From: Lantana camara
Taxonomy: Eukaryota > Streptophyta > Magnoliopsida > Lamiales > Verbenaceae
Direction of reading: 5' to 3'
Length of the DNA stretch: 64,000 nt
Assembly (NCBI GenBank): GCA_037501455.1
Contig: CM074863.1
Span: 61,175,501 to 61,239,500 of the forward strand
In this document: in pieces, positions 35,889 through 46,905 of the stretch
Position numbering within the stretch: the first letter of the stretch is position 1
Layout: every line of letters starts with the position of its first letter
Made by a program: the position numbers and the translations under genes
Notes under the pieces: model-generated
What the model was told of the DNA's origin: nothing
What the model saw: the letters and a program-made list of their open reading frames with translations, nothing else
The model's database searches: none

Positions 35889-38800
35889 TCAGTCACTACC
35901 ACTATGATCATCATCAGATTCTTCATCAAACGTATTAATATTAGCCTCAACAATATCATGTAAGTTATTATTTAGGTCGGCTAAGGGCTCGAGCACATCA
36001 TCTGTTTCTATTGTTTTTATAATTACTTGGTCATCGTTTTGGTATGCAACCTCAAGCAATTCACCCAACTCTACAATTCCTCGTGGTTTGGCTTTAATTA
36101 TAGCATACCAATGAAGCTTATCTTTCATTCGACCAGGATATAGAACTTAATAAACTTGACGGGCTAGTTGTGCATAAATGAAAGGATCATACTTCTTGTA
36201 TCTTCCCGTAGCTTTTACCTCAACGATCGAGCTCTGTGGATTACCTATACGGGTACCCCGCCTTGGAGTGGGATCAAACCATTCGCATTTAAACAAGACA
36301 ACCCGCTTTAATGGAGAACCTGGATATTCTAGTTCAATGATCTTTTCCAACGTCCCATAATAATCGTCTTCTATGTTTGCTGCATCCAAACATCCTCTAA
36401 CCCAAACTCCAAAATTCATTGTTTTTCTCCCCTGACCCTAAGACTTGGTGTGGAATTTAAAATCGTTGACAAAATACATTTGAAATATCCTAACTTTAGT
36501 ATTCGGGCCCCAAGATAAGTGTTACAAAAAAGGGTCACCGATTCCATTATCGGGGTTTTGTACCTATTCAATGTAATTATGATGTTGAAGTAATTGACGA
36601 CAAAATTTTATTCTAAAGCTTAGCATTTGTAATTGTAAACTTACATGACTATTGAACCAACAAACGAAGTTCTTTTTGATGTTGTCGCTATTATCACCAT
36701 CTTCCGTGCCACTCCGCGTGTTGAATTCGCTTAATGGTTAGTTGTCAGGTTAGTAAATTGATTACATTTAAGTACGTACTAATTAATTATCTTTCTTACT
36801 TGTAATGGGGATTGACCTCGTTACAATTTAGTAGAACATGAAGGCAAGCTACACTATACTCCTTCGTAGTGGTGTTATGTCGTTCTTTAATTGTACCAGA
36901 TCCACGTCCTGGTTTATTGAAAATGGATAATTCTGATACAATTGATTCATCATCATCCCCCCCTCTCTCCCCCCCCCCCCCGCGGTCATTTCTACCAACC
37001 CTTGTCCGTATGGAACAAACTTCGAGTTCGAAATAGAATGAGAAAAAGCTTGGGGTCTCACGGCGTAGATAAGCTTGACAAATTTGACCCCTCCACTTTC
37101 GCTTTGTTTTTCACGGTCCTCTTAATTTTCCCTAAGAACCTAATCACCTATATTACAAATGGTAGGTATGATTATTTAAATATACATAATTTAAATATTT
37201 CTTGGAAAGTTTATTTGAGGTGTTCAATTTACCTTTCGAATGGATACATTCATCTAAATTGCATTGGGCCACCATTTCGAGCCTCCTCGATCAAAAGAAT
37301 AGGCAGATGTTTCAGCACGTCAAAAAAAGACGGTGGGAATACCCTCTCAAGTTTGCAAAGAATGATAGGAATTTTTTTTCCATTTGGTCAAGATCTTCAA
37401 CTTGTAGAGTACTTGAACATAAATCCTTGAAAATTTTGCTCAAGTCCGCTAATGGTTTCCAAATATCGTCAGGCAATTCTTTGAATGCAATCGGTGACAA
37501 CTGCTCCATAAAAATATGGCAGTCATGACTCTTCATTCCATGTATCTTTGCCGATTGAACGCACCTCCCCAAATTTGAGGAATAACCATCAGGTATACGA
37601 AGTTGTTTTATCCAATCACAAATTATCCGTTTTTGCACAACAGCATATTTAGCCTTCGGCTTTACCCACCGCCCATCACCTGCAGAGGTTAATTCTAGTT
37701 CAGGCTGTCTACACAGCTCTTGCATATCTAACCTTGCATTTACATTATCATTTGTCTTAGTTGGGAAATCCATAACCATGTTGAAGTTATTATCGAAAAT
37801 ATTCTTCTCGATATGCATCACGTGTAAATTATGGCGTATCAAATGATCCTTCCAATAGGGAAATTCCCAGAAGATACTTTGTTTCTTCCAGTTATGAGAC
37901 TCACCGCACCCCGAGATTTTTGGATTTTTGGGATGATCCGTTACTTTTGGGAACCCTTCAACTTGTTCCCACAATTCATGTCCATTCAACATTCGTGGTG
38001 GAGGATCATATTCAGTTCGGTTTCTCTTGAAATTGACTCTGTTATTTATGTACGGATGATTTATGTCAAGAAACATTCGATGACAATCAAACCAACTAAA
38101 TTTTCTTCCATTTTGCAAGTAAGTTGCCTTACTTTCCCCCATGCAATACGGACATGCTAATCTACCATGAGTGCTCCAACCAGAAAGCATTGCATACGCC
38201 GGAAAGTCGTTGATAGTCCACATTAGTGCAGCTTTCGTGCAAAAATTTTGCTTCATAGAGGCATCATACTTGGACACACCGACTTCCCACAACTCTTTCA
38301 GCTCGTCAATTAATGATTGTAAATACACATCAATGTTCTGTTTCGGATTACTAGGCCCAGGAATGATACATGTCAAGAACAAATAGGGTATCGTCATACA
38401 CATTTCCGGGGGAAGGTTATACAGTGTCACAATGATAGGCCAACATGAATATGATGCGGCTAATTGCGAATTTGGAGTAAACCCATCAGCGCATAATGCA
38501 AGTCTAACATTCCTAGGGTCACTTGCAAACTCAAGAAAAGTCTAGTCAAAATGTTTCCATGCTTTTCCATCAGATGGATGAGACATTGTCCCTTCTGGAC
38601 ATTTATTCCTTGCATGCCATGTCATGTGTGTTGCCGAGCTCATTGATGCGTATAGCCATTTTAGCCTTGGAATTAGAGGAAGATAGTGCATTATGGAGAC
38701 AGGTGTGAATTTTCTCGATCCTCCTTGACCTTCTTTTTCCCCATAGAGAGCCACACCACAAAATTTACATTCCGTTAAGCCTACATCATCCTTGTTATTA

Positions 38801-39515
38801 TCATACACCCTTTCACACAACAGTCGATCTTTATACTCTCTAATCTTAATTTGTGAACAAGTTTTTTGGCTTCGTAAAAGTTCCTAGGCACACTATGACC
38901 CGGTGGGCATATATCTGACATTAATTGTATAAATTCATCGACGAGGTCGTGTGTTGCATTGTAATCATTTTGGATACTCAATATCCTAGCTGCAAGAGAC
39001 AAGGGTGAATGTTTATCGCACCCATCCCATACAGGTTTGTTAAATTAATTTAATAGATCGTAGAAGTTTTGTGTCTCCGGGTTAGGTGTCTCACTGTGAT
39101 CTGACATTCCACCAACATCTTGCATGGCTACATCAAAACACCTATCTCTGTATCGACCTAAAGGATCTACATTGGTTTCATGATTTTGACTGATAGGGGC
39201 ACCTAGATCAATAGACGGTATAGCAATCCCATGATCAATATGCGGCGCTTCCTCACCATGATCAGTCCAGTACCAATAGTGAGGTTTGAACCCATTGGCG
39301 TATAAATGGCGTCTCAAATCATCAGGTTTCAGCAAGTCATACTTCCTTATGTATTTCTTGCAAGGACAATGTATGACCCATTCTCTGATAAATGGCTCTA
39401 ACTTACTTACATACTCAATGAATGTCTCGATCCCTTGAACGTATTCTACCCTAAAATCACCCCGTTAAGGATTGGTACGATTATACATCCAAAGTCTGTG
39501 AGGAGGAATATCCAT
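35889..39515 (-). pseudogene. TNP2-type CACTA transposase, decayed
   Basis: Likely start is ATG at 39515-39513 (MDIPPHRLWMYNR). A stop follows within 20 codons (NP-stop-RGD), then long homologous stretches. 39335-39045 has KPHYWYWTDHGEE. 39002-38781 ends in an IDCCVKGCM motif. 38820-38542 has LTECKFCGVALYG, PRLKWLYAS and HPSDGKAWKHFD. The best part is 38430-37312 (372 codons: NLPPEMCMTIPYLFLTCIIP, MWTINDFPAYAMLSGWST, ACPYCMG, the Transposase_21 core). A frameshift near 37330 leads to FPPSFFD, and a TGA replaces the usual tryptophan before MYPFER. Further exons near 36590-37140 precede 36419-36147 (IELEYPGSPLKRVVLFKCEW, the DUF4216 region) and 36128-35889. The role in the family is to cut and move the element from its CACTA ends. 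At least five lesions make this copy non-functional. Confidence 0.88.
36969..36981. repeat. C13 homopolymer inside TNP2 relic
   Basis: Thirteen cytosines (G on the coding strand) in a TNP2 exon, flanked by CTCTC. It destroys the frame locally. Confidence 0.85.
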
Positions 39516-41854
39516 GATCTACAATTAGATTAAATTTAATAGATTAGAAATGATATATTTTGGTAAGGATAATAATGTTAATACTATAATCTTCGTCAAC
39601 ATTGAATCTGTAATAATTGTATTATAGCTGGTAGTATACCGAGCCGTAGTTGTAAATATGTGTTGTATTCGGTAGCCCAAAAAATAAGTATGTTAACAAG
39701 GAGGTTATTATAATTTTAAAAAACCGAAACAAGGTCTCATATAAGGGAGGTTCTACTAGTTTTCAAAAGCTGAAACACATCCTCTTATAGGGGAGGTTCT
39801 TATAATTTTCTCAAGTTGAAACAAATTGTCATATAAGGGTGGTTCTTGTAATTTTTCAAAAGCTGAAACAAAGCATATAAGGGAGGTTATTGTAATATTC
39901 ATTAGCTGAATACAGTTGGTACAAAAGGAGGCATATTTCATACATCAAAGCTACATTTAACAAAGATATCAAACTGCATATATGGTTGTATGAAAATTGG
40001 AATTACATACATCAAAGATGCATATATCAAATTGATGAAAGTGAAATTCAATTTGAGGAACATACTATTTTCTGCATATAACCAACACAAATAGCCAACT
40101 TCCATGTTTTCAACAAAATGCATAGCACTAACTGATATTCATTAAAAATTATCCACATTCGGGCAGGCAGTTTGGTGCTTATTTTAACCAATACATCTTT
40201 CAAGAAAGCTAACCAAGGATGTTTGATTGCTTTTCGACACTTCGGTATTACTTAAGGCTGACATATTCAGTCGAACTTAAGTAGATAATACATACTTTAG
40301 GTACATTTTATTCAAAATATACATCAGTTTACTTATGGCTATTAATCTGAGTCCCTATTAAGGACTTAGGACATACTTTTTCCAAATATAAGTACATATA
40401 ATCATCAGTATTACTATATCCTGTTTTATGCACCTTATATACGTACTATTTATATACCTTAAGTAAATTTACATAAAACAAACAGTTTACCAAAGGACCA
40501 AGTATTGTGTCTAAATTTAGGTTTTATAACTTCATTTAGAAATATTTTAATGCAAAAAACAACAGTATTACATAAGGATGTTATACAATTTATGGAAGAG
40601 TTTTTTAAAACTATAACACAGAGTCTAGATGAATGTTATCTTATCCAGTTAATATAAGGCTGTTTTATTCAGACTAAATTAAGGTTTTAGATATAATCGT
40701 AATATCATACAAAATTTCAGAAGCGTCTAAGTGCTTAGAGTCACAAAACAATATGTAAGCTTATGCCTTACGAAGAAAGGCAGATTGTAATTGTTCAGTT
40801 CTCATTACTTTTTGTTTTATTATCTCTATGTGTCAGAAATGTATACTTTAAGGTTTCGAAACCTTTACAATATCAACACTTAACAACATGAGAATATCAA
40901 AAGATAACTAAGTCATAATAAATTAATCAAGCCACAACATACTATGTCCAACTTAATCTTTTGCATAACCGTTCAATCTTTAGTACAACATACATTTGTA
41001 TACCTTTAATCAAATTTCATATCCAATTAAACACAACAAGTTCACATTCCCAAAATGGTGCAAATAACAAAAACTGTTTTCATTTAAAGAAAACAGAATG
41101 TTGGAGATCTTACTTGTTTCAAATTCAGAACAACCCAGAAGTATGGTGCAACAACTTGATCACTCCCTCCGCCTACAACTGGTTGCTTTTGTAATAGGAG
41201 ATCAGATTCAAGAGGAAATTAAAGCATAATTAGGTTCATTACAGCTCCAGTAACGGGACCATTACAGCTATTTTAATCAAATTCAAGAACAAATTAAGGC
41301 CTTATTACACAAATCAGATTTCTCAACTCAGTAGAAAAAAGAAAGCCCAGAGTATAAAAACTGAATCTTTACCTCAATTTCTCAACGCAGTAATTGAAAT
41401 TCAAGTTTCTTTCTCGATATACAGTGGTTACGCGGCTGTTAGGGACAAGACAACAAAATACAAAGCATGAGATTAATATAAGAAAGCAATCCTAAATCAT
41501 TAGCTTCCAAAACAAAAAATTCCCAAAACCCTACCAGGTATCGAAACGAAGCTCACATGAAGACAATGATAATCGTACTTACCGGGTATTGAATACGGTG
41601 TCAGATACCCTAGGTCTCTCCTCTCAGCACCAGGTATCTGCTTTCGCAATGCAACCCTAACCCTATCCACCACAGAGGGTGCTTCCGTCGGAAAACAACT
41701 ACAAATTTGGTCGGGTTCAGAAATACAACACTTCCCCCAAACTTTAATTCTTAAAATCACTGCAACGAAACATCATCGAATTCATGGGAAAAAGGAAAAA
41801 TAATAGAAAAATAAAAAGAATCAAAACAGCTAGCGGTGGTTACAGAGCGCTCAC
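39516..41854. other. 5' non-coding region of the CACTA transposase gene
   Basis: AT-rich with no recognisable gene. Notable content is the roughly 50-bp tandem repeat at about 39695-39930. The rest may be a leader intron (see 41855-42022). The open frame at 41500-41760 on the reverse strand is not recognised. Confidence 0.5.
39695..39930. repeat. tandem repeat of about 50 bp, five diverged copies
   Basis: Each copy has TATAAGGGAGGTTCT, then TTTTCAAAAGCTGAAACA. Copies begin near 39698, 39743, 39790, 39838 and 39882. It lies 180-420 bp upstream of the TNP2 start. Confidence 0.75.
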
Positions 41855-42022
41855 CTGTTTGCAATCCTCCCCAAGAATGGTGAATACACCTCCGCCGCTG
41901 CTAGCCCCAGTCGCCACCGTAAAACTTCGACGGAGAGTTCAACCCTTGAAAATCGCCGACACCTTCAATTCTTTCAACACTTCTGGTTTCGAACAGCTCC
42001 AAATTCAGCTCCAAGTTGTTTA
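41855..42022 (-). other. possible leader exon of the CACTA transposase gene
   Basis: This is more GC-rich than its surroundings and ends on the reverse strand in GATTGCAAACAG followed by a GTGAGC donor (41854-41849). The position, next to the right subterminal zone, fits the transcription start region of a CACTA element. No TATA box was fixed. Inference only. Confidence 0.35.
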
Positions 42023-42159
42023 GTTGAGCAATTGGAGAAATGGAGATTTGTTAGGAAAAAGGGGAAACTCAGCCAATGGGGCTTCTTCAGATTGAAATCT
42101 GAGGGTTTTTTCAAACATCGTTTAGATAAAGCAAGATCTGAAATTTTTTTACTAAAATT

Positions 42160-42680
42160 TCCGACGGTACTCCGACGGCACCAGACCGTCGGTCATCAAA
42201 TAATAATTAATATAAAAAATCGACGGACAAGGCCCTTCGGTATACCGTCACTTCATTAAACACGATGATGAAAAACCGACAGCCCAACGCCGTTGGTATG
42301 ACATTACCAAAAATAAACACCTTACCGACGGGAAAGCGACGGCTACGTCCCGTTGGTATATTTAGCATCACAAAATTTTTCCACTTCCGATGGTAAACTG
42401 ACGAAAATATACCGTCGGTTCATATGGCGTGTAGCCCGCGCGAAAAAATCCAAGGACAGTCCAACGGATTGCCCGTTGGAAAAATTGGCGCTTTTTTTTT
42501 GGTGAGCCCGCCAACAAATTGCAATGCCTCATCGACGAGATTCTGACGGCATGTCCGTTGAAGGATGTCTTTTGTGTATGTCAGTAAAGCCGTTGGTATG
42601 CCATCGGAATATCCGACGGAAAATCGACGGCCTGTCCCGTCGAAATTTTCCCGTCGGTTTTCGGGCAATTTCTTGTAGTG
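42160..42680. repeat. CACTA right subterminal repeat zone and inverted end
   Basis: CCGACGG/CCGTCGG cores and decayed forms (near 42161, 42171, 42187, 42413, 42613, 42649), ending in TTTCTTGTAGTG at 42680. Mirrors the zone at 4136-4740. Confidence 0.8.
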
Positions 42681-42683
42681 CGA

Positions 42684-43332
42684 CTATACTTTACGTTGCA
42701 ACTTGGCATATCCTTTAAATGTACCCCCCCCCCCCCCCCCCCCCGCATGTCATCCCAATTCATATCATGTTGAGGTAGTCCATAACTTGTGTGAAGTAAA
42801 CGGTTTGGAGCATAGCCTCGTTGCAAAATATTTTAAACTTACATACGCTTATACTTATTGTTTTCAAAACCCAAAACCATTAAACAACGCCATAAACTTA
42901 TGTTATCAACACATATCTATTATATAAACAAAATAGTATAGTCGCATGCGGGTTTGAAAATGAGCACATAAGGTTGTGGGTTGCATTAGCTAAAAGAAAA
43001 CAAACCTAAACCTCACCTTTACCGAAAAGGACTTGCAAAAGATTGTTGACGACTGAGAAAGAGCTAAATGTTGGATCCGACACCTCCCAAAGCGGACTCT
43101 GAGACAAAACATAAACTAAAGGCTTAGACTCGATCATGAACTAAGTAGACACACGACGATACAAATGAATGCAATTGGTGCAAATAAATGTCATACGGTA
43201 GCACTTAAACATTCCCATAGGTATTTCACGTTTACACCATGAATTTTATACCATAAAAACCATAAAACATATCACAAAACATCATATTATAAGTTATTAG
43301 CATGTTAGGATCATAATCGGGGTGGATAAATA
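42684..43332 (-). mobile_element. gypsy LTR fragment, reverse oriented
   Basis: Continues the flank at 4068-4135 across the CACTA insertion. Read in reverse it parallels the mid part of the LARD LTR: GAGGCTATGCTCCAAACC near 42805-42825, and a GTGAGG...TTTTAGCTAATGCAAC-like block near 42975-43020 that matches the LARD LTR context around 9755-9800. A C21 run lies near its left end. No gene. Confidence 0.6.
42724..42744. repeat. C21 homopolymer
   Basis: Twenty-one consecutive cytosines, 44 bp outside the CACTA right end. Confidence 0.9.
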
Positions 43333-43559
43333 TGACACCCCGTTTCTTTAGCAAGCCAGGTATGACGTCACGAGAGGGTTTACCGATGTTTTAATTTCCT
43401 TTTTGAATTAATTTGAACGTTGAATTAATTGTTTAAGTGATCTCTATGCCCTAATTGCTTAAATTTCATGTTTTAACTCCCGTATTTAACTTCTATTACT
43501 TGAATTTAATTCCCGAACTTCGTGACGTGATATACTTGAATTATATGTTTTATGAACTC
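43333..43559 (+). mobile_element. 5' end fragment of a gypsy LTR, truncated by element at 43560
   Basis: Starts TGACACCCCGTTTCTTTAGC and shares TATGACGTCACGAGA and the following AT-rich stretch with the LTR start at 60310. Only 227 bp remain before the next LTR begins. The missing right-hand part is not found after 54179. Confidence 0.65.
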
Positions 43560-44953
43560 TGTAGCACCCGGAACGCTAGGCACCACATCCCCCGCACTAT
43601 AGCCCCGATCCACATATGAAATGGACAATCCATACATGAATCAAAGCTATAGAGAACGGGAGACAATAAAATGACACAAGGCTAGGCGGGTACCCTCAAT
43701 TGCAAAAAACCAAACCAACCATCAGAGTAAATAAAAGCGGAAGCAATAACATTCATTAAATACTTATAGGTACCGTATTTATTTATTTACTAATAGGTAC
43801 CAACAATTACACTATCAGTACAATATCATCTCCAAAATAGGTAACAAGGCATGATACAAAATATCCCAAGTAGCTATACATGATCAAAATGTGGGAATGA
43901 AGTGTGCTAGACCCAAATTTAAAGACAACTAGACTCTAAATTCCCGCCTAGCACGCCCTGCAAAACAACTGAAAAGTTGAGGTGTCAGTCCAACACAGAC
44001 TGAGCGAGGGGTATAAATAAATATAAGCGCACAAACATGCAAGTCATAATCTCGGGTAATAATTTTTGGAAAACAATACAATTTAATAGAATAAAAGGAA
44101 TACTATCGCCCGAGGTTACAACTAATTCAATTTCAATTTAACCAATTCAATACAATCAATTTGTGGCCCGGCGAGTGGGGCAATTCTCCAACCTTACACC
44201 GACTGTGTACAATCTATCAATCAATTACTTATTAGGTGATTAAGTGATCAAGCAATCTATTACTGTGCACAATTAGCAGTTTCAATGGCACCTTCTTCCT
44301 CCGGGTGATGGTGGGATTGCAAGGCCCCACCATCCAATCAATCTGGGCAGAGGGTACATGAATCCCTAAGCCCGGAATTCCTTCCTCCCCTAATCTCCTA
44401 GGGGGTTCAGGGTTCATCCCAATTTGGTGAGGATAGCTCTCGAGTTACCCGTCAGCCCATGCTTTCCCGGTTGGCTCGAGCCACTACCCTCGGGCCCACA
44501 GTGCAATACAATACTCGCCAAAACAATCAATCAATCCATCAATAATTCGATAAATCCTTTGAAAACCAATCTCATTTGAAAACTATAATATATAGATAGG
44601 TTTTGGCTTAAAATTTCACATAGGGTTATACGGGTCCTATGTATCTAAAATTAAACCTCACGTGAACGACCCAAAAACAACCAAGGAAACAGCTCACGGG
44701 GCCTGCTCCTCGTCACCAGGAAGCTGGTCTGTGCAAGAAAGACAAATGTCCGTGAAACACTACTCCAAATGTACCAAACATGACGAACGGCGAAAATGCA
44801 ACGAGATGACGGGAAAAATACAATGTACCAGGAAAATATTGCGTTTCGACATGTATTCCGTCATATAATAGCAATTAGGGGTCAAAGAAGCCGTCAGAAC
44901 GAGGGGCTAAAAATGCAATTTTATGCAGTGAATTTTGAGCACTTTCTGGAGTC

Positions 44954-45184
44954 TGGGAACGGCCGTTCCGGCTTCCCTTTGAAAATGGGAAGGGCCGTTC
45001 CCATGGCCCTCAGAAACGCGCCAGCGTTTTTTTTTTTAAAAAAGGGATAACGTTTTAGCTGGGAACGGCCCTTCCGGCACACAGGCTAAAATGGGAACGG
45101 CCGTTCCCAATCTCGCTGGCCTGACTCAGAATCATGGGAACGGCCGTTCCAGTTTTAAACTGGGGTTGGGAATGGCCGTTCCCA
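44954..45184. repeat. six palindromes TGGGAAC-GGCC-GTTCCCA in LTR
   Basis: Six 18-nt units, three near-perfect, all with a GGCC centre and TGGGAA-type arms. Variants such as CTTCCGG and GTTCCAG break one arm. The first is at 44954-44971 and the last at 45167-45184. The same six are in the partner LTR at 52367-52597. Confidence 0.9.
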
Positions 45185-45895
45185 AAATACGTGAGCAGCT
45201 GATGAAGAACAGAAACAGAGCAGCAATGGAGTAACAACAATCAACCACCAAAAATGGCTTCAAGCCAAGATGTAATGCATATATTTGATGCAATAAATAT
45301 ACTAGCTTACATATAATCAATAACAATTCATTTAAACACTCATTTCCCATGTTAGATCATCAATAATCATTCATTCAAAACCCATATCAACCCTCATGCT
45401 CCCAGTCCATAAAACTCAAGATATATGCACCAAACTTAAGCTTAATGATCACAAACATATTTCCAACAACAAATACACAATTTAACAAATCCAATACCGA
45501 GCCCTATTTATGCCATATTTCAAGAAAATCATCAAAGTCCCAAAATTACCTCAATTGCATGATATGGAAGCTAAGAAGAAGAAATGATGATGATGATGCT
45601 TCTATGTCCACAAATCTCACAAAAATTAACTTGAATGATGAAATCTCCCTCTTATCTTGCTAGGGTTGGTCTCGGTTGAGCAAGGAAGAAAATGGAGCAA
45701 AGAAGAAATGTTTGTATGAAATGGGAATGTAATGGTACGTGGATGCTGCTAATGAAAGGGGAAGAGATGGCCAATTTTCAATTGAGTCCTTCCACTTATT
45801 AAATCATGCAATTAAGTCCATAAAAGAATTAAATCCCATTCGGGCAAAATAATTCACATTGCAATCACGTTCAATTTATGCGATAAATATGATAT

Positions 45896-46712
45896 TGATA
45901 GGAATCAGGATGATGTGAATCATAAGACAAGGCCACACTTTGGTCCAACAAGGCCACACTTTGATCCAAATGATGATATGATTACAACTCAAGATGAACC
46001 AAGTTATGTTGGACCTATCACAAGGTCACGGTCCAAAAGAATGCAAGAAGAAGTTCAATCTCTTTTGATCCAAATAACTCAAGATTAGCTCCAAGAAGAC
46101 AAGTATTCAGCTGGACCCAATCCACCTTGTTTCAATGTCTTAGTGATAGAATTTTAAGCCCAAATTGTGTTAAGTTTATTGTAATTTGGCCCTGAACAAT
46201 ATATTATACTTTGGGCCATCTTTTTATTTATTTTGCATGCATTTAGATTAGGTTAAGCTCATTTTATTCAGCCTACAAGAAAAGTGACGGGATTAGCTTG
46301 TCTCTTTGAATACTGAATTGTCTCTTAGAATTCCCATGATGCATCTTTATATTCCAGCCTTGTAGTTCGAAATATTCAGTCAAAAAATGAATGAATTGTG
46401 ATTCAAGTGAGTTATACTCACAAGTTCTTAGTTAAACGACATCGGAGTTTCAAACCTCCACCGGATAATGTCATTTCCCGACTCATTATAGTCGACGGGG
46501 TGCATTACTTATCAAATTTGATAGTGTTGGTTCCTTGCTCATTATAGCAAACGGGTCACACTCCTATAATTCAAATCTGATAGTGTTGGTTCCTTGCTCA
46601 TTATAGGAAACGGGTCACACTCCTCTATTTTAACCTTGAAGTGGACGATCGAAAATCAAGAACTCCAAGTATTGGTATAGGGTTTCACGGAAAGTACGTG
46701 GAGTTCGTATCA
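45896..46712 (+). mobile_element. solo LTR (817 bp), second copy of the family at 8289
   Basis: Starts TGATAGGAATCAGGATGATG, ends GTTCGTATCA, with duplication GATAT at 45891-45895 and 46713-46717. The partner LTR has the empty site. It carries the same GPITRSRSK-type coding tail near 46010-46075. It is 62 bp longer than the copy at 8289, which is accounted for by a direct duplication near 46509-46620 of a block containing GATAGTGTTGGTTCCTTGCT. Confidence 0.85.
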
Positions 46713-46871
46713 GATATGATATGAATATTCAATAAAATACATAGAATATAATTTTATAAAATTATGTCATGCTATGGAAAATTAAAGAAATGAGCAATTA
46801 ATAATTAAAATCTAACTCTCAAACGCACACGTGTCGATCATACCTGAATTGCCGAAAGCTGGGGCGTTACA

Positions 46872-46891
46872 ATCCTCCCTCCTTAAAAGAA
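46872..46891 (-). other. polypurine tract of reverse gypsy element
   Basis: On the reverse strand TTCTTTTAAGGAGGGAGGAT directly precedes the LTR start TGTAACGCC. An equal tract at 53463-53482 adjoins the other LTR. Confidence 0.8.
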
Positions 46892-46905
46892 TCTGGTCCC
46901 CAGAT

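Larger units (their letters stand above)
4136..42680 (-). mobile_element. En/Spm (CACTA) DNA transposon, 38.5 kb including a 26.5 kb nested array
   Basis: The left end reads CACTGCAAAAATCTACCCGA and the right end, reversed, CACTACAAGAAATTGCCCGA. Both run on into a TCGACGGG-like motif. The 3-bp duplication CGA lies at 4133-4135 and 42681-42683, as expected for CACTA elements. Both subterminal zones (about 4150-4740 and 42160-42660) are packed with CCGACGG/CCGTCGG motifs. Two genes run on the reverse strand: a TNP2-type transposase, then a second transposase-associated gene, which is the usual order for this superfamily. Without the nested array (6416-32897) the element would be about 12 kb. 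Both genes carry stops and frameshifts, so it is not autonomous now, although the ends look able to be recognised by a transposase supplied in trans (inference). Confidence 0.93.
43560..46871 (-). mobile_element. gypsy element, 3' LTR (3312 bp with nested solo LTR)
   Basis: Opens TGTAGCACCCGG and closes GGGGCGTTACA on the + strand, so it is a TGTAACGCCCC-type LTR in reverse. Without the nested 817-bp element and its 5-bp duplication it is 2490 bp, against 2488 bp for its partner at 50975, and the two are nearly identical. The five bases before it (43555-43559, AACTC) would be the target duplication, but no partner survives on the right. Confidence 0.92.

Noticed and set aside
34842..36128. 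Separate small host genes suggested by several 80-95-codon reverse frames
   Set aside because: They line up as consecutive pieces of the two CACTA genes, with matching splice sites or homologous order.
36942..37528. Forward open frames of 108-162 codons
   Set aside because: Opposite-strand shadows of the TNP2 relic and of a C-run.
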